A DNA stretch of 64,000 nt, taken from Anarhynchus alexandrinus (lineage: Eukaryota > Chordata > Aves > Charadriiformes > Charadriidae). This document shows, in pieces, positions 48,133 to 61,100 of the stretch; within the stretch, counting starts at the first letter, position 1, and every line of letters starts with the position of its first letter. The notes under the pieces are model-generated. The model was given only the letters and a program-made list of their open reading frames with translations, did no database searches and had not been told where the DNA came from. The DNA is taken from NCBI GenBank assembly GCA_008711295.1, contig VUYV01000124.1, positions 2,281,429-2,345,428 on the forward strand, given 5' to 3'. A program made the position numbers and the translations under genes.

Positions 48133-48304
48133 AGGTTGCCCAGAGAGGTTGTTGAGGCCCCATCCCTGGAGGTGTTCAAGGCCAGGCTGGACATGGCCTT
48201 GGGCAACCTGGTCTAGTGGGAGGTGTCCCTGTCTATGGCAGGGGGGGTTGGAACTCGATGATCTTCAAGGTCCTTTCCAACCTAAACCATTCTATGATTC
48301 TATG
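48133..48304 (+). mobile_element. CR1 LINE 3' end with intact octamer tail
   Basis: Runs from AGGTTGCCCAGAGAGGTTG to the terminus ATTCTATGATTCTATG (48289-48304), two perfect copies of the CR1 tail octamer. It is only 172 bases and close in sequence to the copies at 32346 and 38205. The intact tail suggests it is among the younger insertions in the window. Confidence 0.95.
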
Positions 48305-51300
48305 CATGTATGGTACCTGCTGAGAACCCTGTTTTGATTTCTGTCCTGGGCTCCTGAGGCAAGGAGGCAGTGTGGTCTTCCTTTGCCAGCAGATACTGAT
48401 CTGTGCTCATCTGGTGGTCCCTCACGTGGTTCTGGAACCTGCTAGACCACTGCAGGGAAATTTGGTAGCCGAGTAGCTGTTCCCAAAATCTTAATTTCTC
48501 GGGATGCCTGGGCTGAGGGAAGCACACGGTCTGTGGGAAGCACCCGGTCTGTTAGGGCTCTACTGCGAGATGCTGAGTGTTGCCAGCTGGATCCCGTCTG
48601 CCCAGCTGTGCCGAGTGAAGTCCTGCCACTCCTGTCAAACGTGGTTCTGGTGGCTGCTGCAGCTGTGACCTTTGACAAATATCCCACCAGCACGGGGACA
48701 TGAGGTGGTTTTTTTTCTACCTGGTGTTCCTGCTTTCGGCCCTTGGGGTGAGGTTGGTGTATTTGGATAGCAATCCTCTGAGCGGCCCCGTGTGACTGGG
48801 AATCCTGGAAGTGGGAGATATTTCTCTGTAGCTGCAAGATGGCCAGCAGTGCAAAAATGAGTGTGAAAAAACACACAGACTGTGCAAAATGGCCATAGCC
48901 TCCCTCCGCCAGGAGCACCAGGAAGGCCACTGAGGGTGGGAGATGGTCAGCCTGAGACTCTCCAGGCTGAAGAGCTTCTGCCGTTCCCAGTTATTCCACC
49001 AATTATCTCCAGAGCAAAACTCCTTCTGCACATTATGGGAATCAAATTAGTTATCATGGAGAGAAAGGCAGAGCTACTTCAAGCCCACAGTTTATGTGCT
49101 GTGTTGACAAAGAGCAACAGCTAAACCCACGTCCCCACAGCAACAACACAAAGGGTGGTTTAAAGAGTGTGTGTGGCAAGAGGCATGAGCAGGTGGGAGA
49201 TGCTGTGCAGAAAGCAGCAGAGGACAGGGCAGAGGCTGAAGGTAGGGTTGCGTACAAAGTACGGGACAAAATACATATTGTGTGGAAAAGAAAGCCTCTG
49301 AGAAAGAAAAGCTGGGCTATGAAAGACCGCCCTGTCTTTTGTGCGTGTGTCTGAGTGTGCCTTTCTCCTCCACAAATTAACTTCCTTCCATCTGAATCCT
49401 TCTGACTACGCTGAGGGTGGGATGCCTGTGGTCAGTGCAACACTGTGGGACTGCTTTGGGCTGTAATGGCGTGCCTCGGACAAGCAGGTTGTGGTCAGCA
49501 GGATCTAAGCGTATATAGGTACGTGTTGCATGAGCCTATGTCTTTTGGTGGTTGTGCATTTTTTTAAACATTGAAACGAGGGATAATACTCTTGTAAACT
49601 CCACTTTTAGGAGAACCTGAATAAATTAATACTTTAAGGGATAACCAATGTTTTATCACACACTCAATCCAAAAACATGACACATATCAGAAGGACAGTT
49701 CAGCGACATAACTAGAGACCTAAAGTCAAGGCTTCGGTGCTGGGGGTGGTGGCAGACCTTGTGTGGAGTCCCGATGGCAGGTCTCTTCCCAGGGAGACTG
49801 TCCCTGCCCTGCCACTATCACCAGAGCAGTGTGGGGTCAGACCCTGCACCAGGAGATCTTGTCCCATATGTGTTTCCTGGGTCCTGCCTGGTCTGGACAG
49901 AGGCCACGTGTATGGTAGAGATGAATGCAGCTCTCCAATCTCTCCATGCACAAGCTGCTCACTCCTTTAATTAAACTGTTAACTTTCATTAACAGCTGAT
50001 GTTAATTTACTTTACAGTTTCTTTTTTCCCCTGACTTTTATAAACCAGGATGAGAGTCTCCTGGAGGGAAGCACGGCTTTCTTCTAACTGCTCAGGGGGA
50101 AGAGACAATCTGGCACTCTTCACTTTGTCCCAGATTTTTAAAGGAAGAGACACTATTGCATAGGAGATTTTTATTTATTTTTTTTTTAGTGGGTCTCAGC
50201 TGTTTTGCTAAGAAAATTCTTACATTGACCTTAGGGGAATAGTAAAATCTTATTCTATCTTTACCCAGCATTTGTTGTTATCCCCATTGGACTGTGCTAT
50301 CAAGGCCTGTAGTTGTGCTGTCTGCTAACACCCCCTGAGGTTGGGGTCCTTCAGCTCTGGCATCTTGCATGCTCAAAGTGGAGACAAACCACAGCGTGAA
50401 ACCTTCTTTGCAGGTTGGAGGTTAAAGGCAGGGTCACCCACAGCCACACCAGCATTTTCGTGCCCGTGAGCTGAGCACCCACAGCCCCGTGCCAGCCACT
50501 GCTCGTGTAGGCAGGTGGCTGCAGGGTGGCTGTGAGTCCATTGGCCGCCCGGGCTGCAAAACGGGTGGGAAAGTTTGATTTGCTGATGGTGTGGAAGACC
50601 CTTAGGAACTGGAAGCCAATACAGGGGACAACATGCTCCTGCTACCTATATGCTATCTGCGATATAACATAACCTTTACCATTTTTCATTACCAATAGCA
50701 GCAGAAATTAGCCTGTTAGCAAGCCTGCTGGCCAAGGAGTAGCTTCCCCAGAATTTGAAGGTACAAGCACAAGAGGATGGGGGAAGAGTTTGAGAGAGGG
50801 CTGGGAAAGCCAGCCTGTGCACGGCACTTGGTCGAAGCACCAGCTGCTGCTCTAGAGCTGCTGCGAATCCTCCTTTCCATGAAGAGCTGGCTTAGTTTTA
50901 GAACCGTGGATTTTTTTCATGTTATTAGGCAGCGTGTGGGGTAGGAAGCAGGAAAAAAAAAGTCTTTGTGGCAGTGTTTAACAGAGAAACCAGAGAAGTA
51001 GAGGTACAATCGATTTATGTCTTTGTTGGGTTTCAAAATCAATGAAATATGAGCTTTTCCCATTGATTTTTTTGGAATTCAAAATGATTTTGGGAAGCTG
51101 TTAAATATATTGACAACTTTGGGAGCCAATTCCTCTTCTAAGGCTTTGTAAGACATGTATGAGAACCCATCAGAAGGTACTGATGTGCTTGCAAGCTTCT
51201 CGCCATGCTAATAGCTGTTGCTGTCATCTGTCATGCCAGACCTCCTCCTCCGAGGCCAGGCTTCTTGGTCCTCAGTGAGAGTGGGGAGAGGAGCAGATCC

Positions 51301-54300
51301 AGTCCATGGCTGTAATCTGAGCCACATGTACTTGTTCTGCAGCTGAGAAAATGAGTGTATTGCCAGCAGTGTCGGTGCTGGTTGCTAATTACTAGTCACT
51401 GCAGTTGAAAGGCACCTTCTGGATCTGCTTGTGACCTTTGTCCTGGCACATATCCTGATGGTGTAAGCAATAGGGTCCCATTGGTCCTTCCTGGAAAAAA
51501 ACTTATGTTATAAAACCACTCCAAAAACATATACCCTAGTTTGTTGCTAGTGAGCTATTGCTCTAAGATGCCAACAAAGAAGGAAATTCTCAGAGCTTCT
51601 CAACCTGAGAAGGTCCCCCTGAACACCACCCATGGTTGGTATTTAAAATGCTGGTAAATCCCCTTTGAATGGGTGCCTGTTTCCTGTGCCAGGATGCACT
51701 GGCTTGCCAGGCCTCACCCCAGGGTGTTTGTCCTGAGCAGGTATGCTCCACCACAGATGTCCACCTTCCCGGCACCCTGCACTGGTCAATCTATAGATCA
51801 ACACAGTTTCTGAAGCCAATGCTAAAATGGAACACTTTGGAATGAACATGTGTTCTGGATTCCACCATGATCAAAATCTGGCTGTGAGGTGTGCCCTCAC
51901 TCTCCGGTTTCAGGTGGATTCTTTGGAAGATGTCAGTTCTTATCAAAAGTTTTCAAGGGTTTGAGTTGCCTTGGACTCCCAATGACTAGCTGCTATCTTT
52001 AGTTAGGACTTTTTTTTTTATTTTTGGGAGGGGGGAGTTTTACATGATGTCTGAATGCTACCTTAAGTTCTTTTAGGTCCATGTTCGCTTGCACAGAATA
52101 CCCTTGGCAAGCCCAGACTGGGATGTGTTTGAGGTACCAGTTGCCTACACGTGGGCTTGTCTCTACATTGCTCTGCACTTAGTTGCAATGGTGAAGATGA
52201 TCACACAAAGAACTGCTCTTCCTTCTGAACCAGACCTAAGGAATATGGCCTCTGACCCCAGTCCAAAGCTCATAGGAAGCTTTGCAATGAGACTAGAGGA
52301 CCTTATCACAACCTACACCTGTCACAGCCACCCACATCTGTGGATCAGAGAGATTAAACCCATGTTTTGCTCCTTCCTGATCAGTGCACAAAGGATACAC
52401 AAAGAATGAGCAATGCTTCAGCCTTCCTTGCGCATCTGTGCCAGAAACCCATTTGCTAGGACCCGTGAAGGAATTGCCCACTGGTCATGGGAAGTGCAAT
52501 GAAGAGACCATGAACTGTCCCAGGTGTCCCACAGTTTGTCTGATAGGATCTTGTGCACTGTTGAGGATGTGTGTGTAAAGCCCAGGTTGGCACTCAGAGC
52601 CTCAGTCATGTTTGCAAAGCCGGCTTTTACGGGGGAAAAAATAAAGCACAGAATTTTACATTTAAACTGGGTTCATTTGCTCTGTAATCACAGATAGCCT
52701 TGAAGCTGCCTCCTACATGGTGGCTCCTTTCCTCTTTCCCCTAGAAAGTAATTTTTTCTCAGATTTGGAACTTCGTTTCAAGGCTCTGCAGATGCATCAT
52801 ACTAATAAATGTCAGATTATCCCATCTCTTCCGACACAAACGTGAGCAGGCACCTGATGAAAGCTGATGAGGGAGGAAAAGCAAAGCTATGAAAAAATAA
52901 CCTGACACATACCCCAGGCTTACCGAGACCAAATCTTGAACGAGAAAAGGTGCCAGGACCTTAGATACAAACTTTGGGGCAGGAGTAGGCAGGCTGCTTG
53001 TATTCAAGCAACAAGGGCAAATGGAGACAGTGTTTGTGGCCATACTTGTGTCATTGGGCCAAGGGCTGAAAGATCAGAGGAGGACAGCAAGATGGTGGAA
53101 GCAACTCCTATGGCTTTGCTCAGCTAGAAATTTTCCAAGGAGGAGACACACCTCCAGCTTGTGGTGTCTGCTATAATATAGCAGTAATATGGCCATATCC
53201 ATCCGAAGTTTTGGATGGCAACCGTGTGGAATTCTTGCCTGTACATGCTAAGTGCACAGGTGGTGGATGAAGGGGAAGGAATAGATTCTTTCTGACTCAG
53301 CTAACACCCTCCCAGAGTTTCTACTGGAACTTGTAAGACACTGGCAGGTTTTTTGTGTCGATAGACGACGTTGGCCTGGCAGAGCAAGTCGATGCCTGTT
53401 ACGTGCATTGTCTTTATCGACAGCGCTGCCATTGGTTACGTTCTGCTGTCAGCATCTTTATTATCAGCACGGTTGCCAGCAGAAGACTGAAGCCATGGGA
53501 TGTTGAAACCATGGATTAAGTTAGAAAAATCTTCTCCAGTCTTAGGCGGACAAGGAAATGAAGAGCAAAGCCTGCGTTTCTTGTTCCACCCCAAATCTCA
53601 AGAGCTCAGAGACAGGTTTGAGAGCGGTAGTAAGGTCCTGATTGCTCATGGGGAAAGCACCCAACAGATGCTTTTCTGGTTTATGAGAGACATTGCTTAC
53701 CTGTGGTTTCTGTTTCAGGTGATCATGGAGGAGTCTGGAGGGGAATGGGGTTGGCTTTACAAATGTGGTTTGATTTCTCTGTTTGTTTGTTTGGTGGGGT
53801 TTTTTTTGTTGTTGCTGCATAACGAAATTATTAGTTATGCTTGTCATTCACAGAGAGTGAGAAAAGCCTTTATGAAAGAAATAGTGTGTGTTCCTTCAAT
53901 ATATTAGTATTTGGTAGTCTTCCAGTGGTTTCGGTTTAGGTGAGGTAATACTTGAAATACCAAGTGATCTTGGTATTCATTAAAAACTGACATCTGGGTT
54001 TGTTTAGTGAGATTGTGCTAAGCAGCCCAGGAGTTTGAAATCCCTGTATGATAACATAAACAAGAGCGTTTATTTTTTGTACTCCATAGAATTATTCTAT
54101 AAAGGGTTTGGATGCTTTCATCCTAGGTTAGTACCTTGCAAGAACACCTTTAAGACTAAGGAGATAAAAAATTTCATATACTCTGTCTTGTGATGAACAA
54201 TTTCTGCCTGAACTGAGCAACGTAAGACCAGGCCCATAAGGAGGGGAAAGAGAGAAGTGTCTGAGGGCATTTCTTAAACGTATTAGGCATGATTTTATGT

Positions 54301-56299
54301 ACTGAGTTGAGGAGATGAGGTGAAATAAAACATCTGTGTACAATAAAGAGCTCTGTCTGTCTTAAGTTATTGTCAGCTGTAAATTTGTGTGTTGCCCCCA
54401 GGGCTTGTTCCTGCCGATGAGCAGTTTGTACCGCCATTTCTCGACTCCAGAATCGCTCTCACCAAGCCTTAAACACAAGCGGTTGTTTGGAACCGCCTGA
54501 TGATGAGCCGTGGGTTGGGAGAGTTCCCCCGTGCCAGCCAGCGTCGTTTCCTTCCCTCGGTGTTGGAGGGGACTGGAGAGCTGCCACCCTCGGGGCCTGT
54601 CTTCCCTGGCAGGGGTGTGAGGTTTGGAGGTGGCCACCTGGAGATCGAGTGACACTGGCCGGCGCCAGGGTCCCTGCATCCACCCAGTCTTGGGTTTCAG
54701 CCACTGATGCTGCGCTGTTGATTTTCTGTGTTGATGTTAATAAGCGCTCTTCCACAGCTCTGATGAGACTGCTGGGCACGGTAATGCCTTGGCCCACACG
54801 TCTGCATGTGCCTGCGTGCCTCCAGGTGCTGGGAAGCCCTTCCCCTCCCTGAAGTCACACAGAAGCATCATCCAGGCATGCAGCCCTGTGTGGGGCTGGC
54901 CGGTACCCCATGGCCAGGCACCTTGGTACATGTTAGATCTCGCCTTGTCCTCTGGCCTGCAAGCATCCCATGCCACCTTCCCACCAGGTACACTGCCTTG
55001 CTTGGGCTATTTGGGGACAGCAGGAGCGGCAGGTGGCATTTGGGGACATACAGGACTGAGTCCAGCAACCACGGGATGTTCTGCAGTCTTCTGTGCTGCC
55101 ATCTCCTACCTGTTCACCCCACCTGGCAGCAACTGTGTTCCCTTGTGTCTTCCTCTGGCTGCCCCTCTGTGTTTCTGTGCTCTAATTAATAACTGTAAGT
55201 AGCCAGACCAGGATGGGTAACTGCTCTTCCAGGTCTCTGGATCCCTTCTGTGCCGGGGTGTGGGGCCAGGAGCTGCCCTGGGGAGCTGTAACCACAAGGT
55301 ACCAGCTGACTTTCAGGGACTTGGTGGTCTGTGCTTTCCTGCAGGGTACCACAGCCCATTTGCAGCTTTCCTTACCCGTTTTTGGCAGCATGAAGTAGAT
55401 GCAACTATTTCACATCCCCCTCCCATTAAGTGTTTTGTTGCCCTTTCCCCTTCCCTCTTTGGACATCTCCTGCCTGTGCCTGGCTGAAGTAAAAGCTATT
55501 GCCCAGTGTAGGACTCAGGCTCAGGTTTCTCATGGCAGTTTACACAGCTGCTTTTGACAGGGATGGTTTGCACTTGTGTGTGTGCTCAAGTCTCACCAGG
55601 AAGCTTCTGCTCCCTCATCACGTCATGGGGTAAGGGGAGTCACTGGGGACAATGGAGTGGGGACAGCTTCTCTCTGGAGGATGAAACTGCCCATCCTTCA
55701 GCAGCATGGCCCTGCGTCAGGGATCGTTGTCTTATAGTACATGGGCTTGCCGTTTTTTTAAATAAGTGAGAAACCATGCCAGAAGGTAAATCTCCTGGAG
55801 GCACATGTCTGCCCGTAACTGCTGTGGTGAAAACAGAGGGATCACAAGGAGAGACAAACCTGTGAGCAAACATCACGATGTGCCTTGTGCAAGGCATAAA
55901 GCTACTGCCCTGTTCCACGGCCCTGGAAACCAGCCCCCAGTCATCTTCTGCCAGAGTCAAATAGTAGCTTTGGAGGCAACGTGTATTTTTTTACCTTAAA
56001 ATGACTTGCTGTCTTGCAACTTGTTATTTGACTTTGGTTGAAAAAAATGACTGGGTGGTTTCTGCAAGCACAAACCAAAGCAGGCAGCTTCAAATGGATA
56101 CCAGGACCAACTCTGCCTGTGTAATTACATTGCCTATATTTAATCTCTCAGAAGCGTTTGGCAGATGCTTTAAATTTCAGATATGCAATCAATATCTTCT
56201 GCTCTGAGGCTCGACTACCACGTTCTTCCCCTCCTTTGCTTGAAATACACAAAGTCAAGTCAATATACTTGGAGGGTACAGGAGTGATCGTCGCTCGGT
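48305..56299. other. Intergenic DNA upstream of the CpG island
   Basis: About 8 kb with no recognisable exon. It includes an 18-bp two-copy repeat at 48517-48552. The stretch 49960-50040 (AATTAAACTGTTAACTTTCA and following) is AT-rich and enhancer-like in texture only. Open frames here, including 52089-52409 and 53500-53907, have no domain I recognise. Confidence 0.5.
48517..48552 (+). repeat. 18-bp two-copy tandem repeat
   Basis: GGGAAGCACACGGTCTGT is followed immediately by GGGAAGCACCCGGTCTGT, one change in 18. This is a small local duplication. Confidence 0.9.
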
Positions 56300-56532
56300 G
56301 AGTGTATACCTCTATCTATCTATACCCATGGAGATCTCATAGAGATGCGTGTGTGGGAGTGCGTGCACGTTACATGCCTTTATTTATTTTGGAAAGGCTT
56401 TGCTCTGGTTTCGTCGTGCCTTGCTTTAAACCAGCTGAAAATCCGCTCCCCCCCCCCTTCCTCTCTGGATTGAGGAGAATAAATATGCATGGCTTGTAAT
56501 TCTGTTGCAGCTCTCGCTCCCAGCTGATAGGG

Positions 56533-56540
56533 TGACGTGG
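56533..56540 (+). promoter_or_regulatory. CRE-like site TGACGTGG
   Basis: TGACG core with a TGG end, at the edge of the CpG island and 18 bases upstream of an inverted CCAAT box (56558-56562). CREB/ATF-family factors bind such cores. Single short sites are weak evidence alone. Confidence 0.3.
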
Positions 56541-57007
56541 AGTTTGGAGGCTCGCAGATTGGCTTTTTGATTTGGCTTCTTGCTGCAGTTGTGCACAACC
56601 TCGCTGGCTCCCAGGAACCGGGCTCAGCGCTTCGCCGGGCACCGTAACGCCGGGCAGCCGGCACCGAGCCCCGATGCTGTGAGCGCGGGAGCGGGGAGGG
56701 GGGAAGCCCGGCAGATTCAGTGGCAATCTGGGGTACCATCCATTTTCTCTTCCTTCCCCTCCCCTCCCTCGACCCCCGTTCGTCTCCGTCCTCCCCGGCC
56801 TCCTCCCCCTTTCGCCGGATCTCCCTTCCCTCCCCGAACTCCGCCGCTCCACGAAGCTGAAGACCGAGGCTGGTGGATTTATCAACATTTTACCTCCACC
56901 CCCACCCCCTTTTTCCAGATGCACCTCCCCGCTCACCCTGACAGCTGCAAAAGCGAGCACAGGTTTTGTAGCGAGCACGGCAACTTGGACTGACATGCAA
57001 AGCCAAA

Positions 57008-57040
57008 CCCCCCCCCCCCCCCCCCCCCCACCCCCCCCCC
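57008..57040 (+). repeat. Poly(C) run abutting the assembly gap
   Basis: Thirty-two C with a single A at 57030, ending directly at the N block. Reads probably failed here because of the homopolymer and high GC. Confidence 0.9.
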
Positions 57041-57727
57041 NNNNNNNNNNNNNNNNNNNNNNNNNNNNNNNNNNNNNNNNNNNNNNNNNNNNNNNNNNNN
57101 NNNNNNNNNNNNNNNNNNNNNNNNNNNNNNNNNNNNNNNNNNNNNNNNNNNNNNNNNNNNNNNNNNNNNNNNNNNNNNNNNNNNNNNNNNNNNNNNNNNN
57201 NNNNNNNNNNNNNNNNNNNNNNNNNNNNNNNNNNNNNNNNNNNNNNNNNNNNNNNNNNNNNNNNNNNNNNNNNNNNNNNNNNNNNNNNNNNNNNNNNNNN
57301 NNNNNNNNNNNNNNNNNNNNNNNNNNNNNNNNNNNNNNNNNNNNNNNNNNNNNNNNNNNNNNNNNNNNNNNNNNNNNNNNNNNNNNNNNNNNNNNNNNNN
57401 NNNNNNNNNNNNNNNNNNNNNNNNNNNNNNNNNNNNNNNNNNNNNNNNNNNNNNNNNNNNNNNNNNNNNNNNNNNNNNNNNNNNNNNNNNNNNNNNNNNN
57501 NNNNNNNNNNNNNNNNNNNNNNNNNNNNNNNNNNNNNNNNNNNNNNNNNNNNNNNNNNNNNNNNNNNNNNNNNNNNNNNNNNNNNNNNNNNNNNNNNNNN
57601 NNNNNNNNNNNNNNNNNNNNNNNNNNNNNNNNNNNNNNNNNNNNNNNNNNNNNNNNNNNNNNNNNNNNNNNNNNNNNNNNNNNNNNNNNNNNNNNNNNNN
57701 NNNNNNNNNNNNNNNNNNNNNNNNNNN
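57041..57727. other. Assembly gap, 687 N
   Basis: A block of unknown bases inside the CpG island, flanked by poly(C) on the left and a T-rich run on the right. The true sequence probably holds part of the promoter or first exon. Open frames spanning the Ns are meaningless. Confidence 1.
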
Positions 57728-57886
57728 TTTTTATTTTTTATTTCTTTTTTTTTGCGCCGGGGGGGAGGCCGAGGCGGGCCAGCCCCGGCCACCGGGGCCG
57801 CCGTCCCGGGCAGCTGTCGCTCTCCGTCCGCCGGGTCCGGCTTGTTTACCCCCGGTGTCAAATATAGCCGCTGCGCCAGGCTCTGC

Positions 57887-57896
57887 CCTAAATAGG
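57887..57896. promoter_or_regulatory. Perfect CArG box (CCTAAATAGG)
   Basis: The sequence fits the serum response factor consensus CC(A/T)6GG exactly, and the flanks extend the dyad to GCCC...GGGC. It lies in the CpG island where A/T hexamers are rare. SRF drives muscle, neuronal and immediate-early genes. An imperfect neighbour, TCAAATATAGCC, sits 25 bases upstream. Confidence 0.45.
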
Positions 57897-58109
57897 GCAC
57901 GGGGCCGCTGGCGGGGCCCCCGCAGCCCCCGGCTGGCTGGGGGAGAGAAATGATACACACACGCAAACGAGCTGACCTAAATGTTGGGTAATTTCATGGT
58001 GTCCCCTCCTCCCAGCCTTGCTTTTTCACCTGTGTCTAAAGTAGCGATCACCCTGGGTGGGAGATGAAACCCTTGCAACTGTTTTTGGGTTTTTTTTTTT
58101 TTTTTTTTT

Positions 58110-58110
58110 N
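58110..58110. other. Single N at the end of a poly(T) run
   Basis: Nineteen T precede the N. This is the third homopolymer-linked N outside the large gap. Confidence 0.95.
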
Positions 58111-61100
58111 TAATGGTTGGGTTCCAGGCTCCTCGGTTTGTTCCTGGGCTTTTTCTGGGGGTTTCACCCTAAAAATCCATTTCAGATTTAAGGTGAGACA
58201 CTGGAGTAACAGTGGGGGCGAGAACGGGTGCCTTATGCACATCGCCTCCTCATGCTTGTATGTATATTCCCTTAATTCCTCCCATCTCTTCGTAGAGCAA
58301 AAGGGTGATTTTGTGGAGCTGTTTCTTATTTCTGGAGAGGACAGGGCTCGAAGACTTAGGTAACAGTCAGCGGCATCTTCCCATTCAAGAGTGCTCATCC
58401 CGTGCTCTCTGGGAGCCTGGCGGGAGCCCCGGGAGAGCAGAGCTGGCTTTGGGGGACTGCTGAGACACAGAGGGCCTCAAAGGTGCTCCGTAGCTTTGGT
58501 GCAGCGGGGAGAGGCGTCGCTCCCCCGTGGCACAAGCATTTCTAGGGAGTCCCTAATCCTGCTCCGTCCACTGCTGCTGCAGACGATTGTGTACCCTGAT
58601 CGTGGTTTAGCTAAGAAAGTAAGTCGTCTTTGGTGCTTATGTCCAGGCTTCTGTGGTCAACCGGAACAAGACTTGTTCCCCGGGCAGAAGTAGTGACGTT
58701 GGAAAAGAGCACGTCCAGCTACTGCCGAGGACTGGCTGGGGAGGAGCGAGAGCAGCCCAGGAGCCCTCAGTGCTGGCGATAGCACGCGATGTGATGGCAG
58801 TCAAATGGGTTACCCCCTATTGTAAATAAAAAGGTTTAATATCAGCCGGGGGTGTGGAAGGAGAGGACTGAATGGGTATAGATAGAGAGCCCGAGGTAAA
58901 AGGTGCAGTACAGCAGTCTGGGTTTGCCTTTTTTTTTTTTTCACCCAAGCCAAATACGAGTCCTGTTTTAGTAAGTCGGTGGTTCAAGCATTTCCCAAAC
59001 GCCGAAGGTATGACAGATTGTGGTAATCCCGCTGCTTGAGGTCCTGTGTGAGGGCAGTGGAAATGCAGGTAGGCTCCCAGTCTCTGGCAAGCTTCTAGCG
59101 TGCTGCTGGGCAACTCGTTTCGTCTCCCTGGGACCTATTCGGGTATCACTAATAATATTTTTCTACCTCTGTGGGGATTTGGTGAGGACGTGGTTGCAAT
59201 AACTACTGGGTGACAGGGTGCGAGAGGGAAGGTGGATGTGTAGCCACCCTAATCCCCCATTGTGTAGCGCTTGTCCCTTGCAGAGGGATTGCCCCCTTCC
59301 TCTGCAAAGCTGCCACCTGAGAGGATGGCACTGGGGACTGCAGATGCTGCCACCAGGTGGGATAGTCCTGTCCACCGCCCTGGGCAGAGCAGGAAGCACG
59401 TTCTGCGCTGTCTTGGACACCAGCACCCAGAATAGGAGAGCATACGTGGAGCGGGATACTGAGCATGGCCTGGGATGTGCACCACACTGTGCTCCAAAGG
59501 CTTTCACTGGGCTGGTGCGAGGGCAGGAGCTGCCCGGTCCAACCAAAGCAGACTTTATTGTTGGAAGTCATGGGCAGTTGTTCTTCTTGGTGGCCACAGG
59601 GCACTCAGGGCACTGGTCCTCAGCATGGCTGGCTTGTAGGAAGGAAAGAGGTGCCCAGGGACGAATCCAGCCTCCCTTCTTCTTCTGCCTTCCTCTGGAG
59701 CTGGTGGGGCCGAAATCAGATGAGGCTCTCTCAGTGTGGCAAATCCTATGGTATTGCTGACAGGACAGGAAAGGGTTTTTCTAAGGTCCCGGGCTGACCT
59801 GCTGCCATGTCATGCCTGATCCCGCATGCATCCCTCAGTTTCAGAGGGTCCTTCCAGCGAGAGGCATCCTCCACCCCAAGGCAGGGAAGTGCCATAATGG
59901 AGTGTGTCAGCACTTTTTATTAGAAAACAAGTTAAGATGTATTCCCTCCGCCAATTATTTTCAAGTGAAGCACTATACAGATAAATGGTTTGTCTGTCAG
60001 GTTTTTGTTTGCTTGTTTTAAACAAACAGCATCCGTCTCCTCCCCTAAGCTTCCCCAATGACCAAGTGGCGTTGACAAATAGTTCCTTGTTCTTTGTTGC
60101 TGTCGTGTTTCAGATGCCTTTCATGTGCTTCAACAGTTAAAAAGATGGCTTTGATTGCCAGCCAAATTTCTTTTTTTTTTTTAATCAGGCAGTAATATCT
60201 AATTCTGTATTTAAAAAAAAAAATGTGAAGGAAATTAAATTACACAGACAAAACATCTTCTTAATAGGGAAAAAAATCTCTGAAGCCAGGAAATTGATAG
60301 TTGTGATGCTTCGTCTACCGTCACCCACTGCGTTTAGGTATTGTGGCACAGATTAATACTATTGTTGATTTACTGTTTAGATAAGGGTAACTCCTAAAGG
60401 CATCAGCCCAGTTGGGGGCCCACGTTTCTAACTGCCATACAAATATCTGACAAATTATAGTCTTTGTCCTGAAGAGTTTCATGCACTGAGAGATACACGA
60501 GATCACAAGCTCTTCTTGGGACACCTTTGAAACACCTTCCGTGCTGCTGAGTTCGTGGTCCTGCATTTGCTGACTTCAGTGACGTGGGGCTGTGGGGTTT
60601 GGGGCTGAAGGTGAGCTTGCTGTCCCTGCTCACCTCCAGAATGAAATCCAGGAACCTCTTTGAGTCGCCTGCAGCTTCAGTGGGCCGTTGGGCCGCTTGG
60701 GGACTAACGTGGTATAGACAGTAGTTGGCTTCCCTCCTTCTCCTCTGCTCTCTCTGCCCTAATGCTTTAAACTGCAAGCTCTGGTTGAGGGCCATCACGG
60801 ATGTGTGTGCACAGAGTTCAGCATGATGGCTTCCCAGTTTCCCCTCTGGGCATTTCTGTCACAGGGTTTTGCAGGAATAGCAAGGCATCAGGTGGCGGGG
60901 ATGTGTCATGCCATTCTGAAGGTACCACCACCACCCTGTCTTGCCAGTGTCCCAATGAGAAGACCCAGGTGCTGTTGTTCCTGCGGTATAGCATCATAAA
61001 GTAATTAGTTCACCCCATAAGACACATTTATGAACAGGTGATGATCACGCCCTCATGCTCCTTCAACTCTCAATTTTCTGGTAATTCTGTCTTAAAATCC

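Larger units (their letters stand above)
56550..57930 (+). promoter_or_regulatory. CpG island, candidate promoter (possibly SLC8A3)
   Basis: Both sides of the assembly gap are dense in CpG. The left side (56590-56720) has words such as CTTCGCCGGGCACCGTAACG. The right side (57754-57930) is even denser. Promoter-like words on the left edge are ATAAATAT at 56479-56486, a CRE-like TGACGTGG at 56533-56540 and ATTGG (inverted CCAAT) at 56558-56562. A CArG box lies at 57887-57896. A CT-rich tract spans about 56730-56830. In other vertebrates SLC8A3, encoding the plasma-membrane sodium/calcium exchanger NCX3, lies beyond COX16 on the same strand, with a non-coding first exon and a large second exon. 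This island would fit that 5' end. The identity rests on gene order alone; a CpG-island promoter in general is much better supported. Confidence 0.6.

Noticed and set aside
56370..56996. 208-codon open frame on the minus strand in the CpG island
   Set aside because: GC-rich promoter DNA lacks stops. The Gly/Arg-rich translation is typical of a shadow frame.
56890..57966. Long open frames across the N block on both strands
   Set aside because: The apparent length comes from unknown bases, so they are not evidence of a gene.
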